Assembly (NCBI RefSeq): GCF_045066735.1
Contig: NZ_JBISHH010000023.1
Location: forward strand, 62,001 to 126,000
DNA: 64,000 nt
DNA from: Algibacter sp045066735
Lineage (GTDB): Bacteria > Bacteroidota > Bacteroidia > Flavobacteriales > Flavobacteriaceae
Direction: 5' to 3'
Made by a program: the position numbers and the translations under genes. Position 1 is the first letter of the stretch. Every line of letters starts with the position of its first letter. Below are positions 63,501 through 64,000 of this stretch, in pieces. The notes under the pieces are model-generated. The model was not told the origin of the DNA. It searched no databases and worked only from the letters and a program-made list of their open reading frames with translations.

Positions 63501-64000
63501 GCTAAATAGCCATAAATGGCAATAATTGTAAATACAAAATATTGAAAACTTGTAAATGTAAAACCTTTATAAAAATATAGCGGCACCGAAATAATATCGC
63601 CTATAATCCAAAACAACCAATTTTCGATTTTCCGTTTTGCCATAAGCCACATACCAACAAAAAATATACCTGTTGTAAGTGTATCGATATACGCTACCCA
63701 ACTGGTCCATTTTCCAAATGCATGGTAAACTAAATAAACAAAAACTAAGGTGGCTAAAAATATAGCTAAACTCAGTTTTTTCTCGTTAAACGTTGTTTTA
63801 GAGATTGGTGTTACTGCACTATCGTCTACTTTTCTAGTCCAAATATACCAGCCATAAACACTCATGATAAAATAATAAGCATTTATCATCATATCTCCTA
63901 AAAGTGCCCATTTGTATAATAAATACACAAAAATAACGGTACTTATCATGCCTGTAGGAAACACCCAGATTTTATTTTGTTTGGAGTACCAAACTGATAA
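63461..64000 (-). CDS. PnuC-family vitamin transporter (PnuT-like), start outside window
   Basis: At least 179 aa; the frame is open through the right edge (LSVWYSKQNKIWVFPTG), so the GTG at 63964 is not the true start. Seven hydrophobic segments are typical of PnuC; the visible ones include WALLGDMMINAYYF and YGWYIWTR. PnuC homologues carry nicotinamide riboside, riboflavin (PnuX) or thiamine (PnuT). Location beside a TPP-regulated receptor favours PnuT. Confidence 0.8.
   Translation of the reverse strand, partial: LSVWYSKQNKIWVFPTGMISTVIFVYLLYKWALLGDMMINAYYFIMSVYGWYIWTRKVDDSAVTPISKTTFNEKKLSLAIFLATLVFVYLVYHAFGKWTSWVAYIDTLTTGIFFVGMWLMAKRKIENWLFWIIGDIISVPLYFYKGFTFTSFQYFVFTIIAIYGYLAWKKNIDKSLQTV

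Noticed and set aside
63461..63964. GTG at 63964 as start of the PnuC-like gene
   Set aside because: The frame is open and protein-like to the window edge (LSVWYSKQNKIW), as in PnuC proteins, so the gene is cut by the window.
1..64000. tRNA, rRNA, CRISPR, insertion sequence or prophage
   Set aside because: I read the intergenic regions for cloverleaf-like patterns, repeat-spacer arrays, transposases and integrases and found none.

Overview
The window is a stretch of chromosome from a member of the Bacteroidota, most likely a marine Flavobacteriaceae. The evidence is AT-rich DNA, an alternative complex III (act) operon, promoters with the Bacteroidota -7 element TAnnTTTG instead of -35/-10 boxes, a type IX secretion C-terminal domain, TonB receptors, DUF3098/FtsX, LytTR two-component pairs and several TTG starts. 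I saw no rRNA, tRNA, CRISPR array, insertion sequence or prophage. The genus is not determined.

Layout. 1-7840 (minus): act operon actA-B-C-D-E-F for quinol:electron-acceptor oxidoreduction, actF cut by the window edge. 8013-15745: SPOR protein, ferredoxin, mrp-nfu Fe-S genes, trmB-lysE-ATL operon, a glycosyltransferase and a PhoB/PhoR-like pair. 15943-26662: a T9SS mini-protein, a LuxE-like acyl-activating protein, omega-amidase, two paralogous coiled-coil envelope proteins, a membrane-anchored MutS-like ATPase, a Bax inhibitor-1 protein, a YugP-type peptidase, an SDR/DUF2867 protein and alanine dehydrogenase. 26951-32702: SemiSWEET, leuS, a DMT exporter, ftsX and DUF3098.

32772-40937 is an accessory block apparently inserted between ftsX-DUF3098 and uppP-truB, which are usually neighbours in this family. 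It encodes a LacI regulator, a TonB receptor without SusD, a cytoplasmic GH63-type hydrolase resembling mannosylglycerate/glucosylglycerate hydrolases, a sodium:solute symporter and a glycerate kinase. Together they read as a pathway for importing a glycosylglycerate (for example the red-algal solute digeneaside), splitting it to hexose plus glycerate, and phosphorylating the glycerate into glycolysis. This is my main candidate for an undescribed system.

40989-48155: uppP, truB, a TonB-like protein, a thioredoxin-like protein, tag, a DUF2490 barrel, and a TPR histidine kinase with its LytTR regulator. 48263-53081: a five-gene operon directly downstream (two genes sharing a paralogous domain, a lipoprotein, a possibly Sm-like protein, a DUF6882 fusion and an M48 peptidase-TerB fusion). 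Its promoter is preceded by direct repeats suited to a LytTR protein; this is the second candidate system. 53334-58540: aat, DUF3127, flavin reductase, an NtrY-like kinase, HIT, greA (with a hairpin-plus-T-run leader) and a lipoprotein. 58593-64000 (minus): a thiamine-uptake neighbourhood with a TPP riboswitch in front of a TonB receptor, then arfB, DUF4301, a NadR-like P-loop kinase and a PnuC/PnuT-type transporter running off the window.
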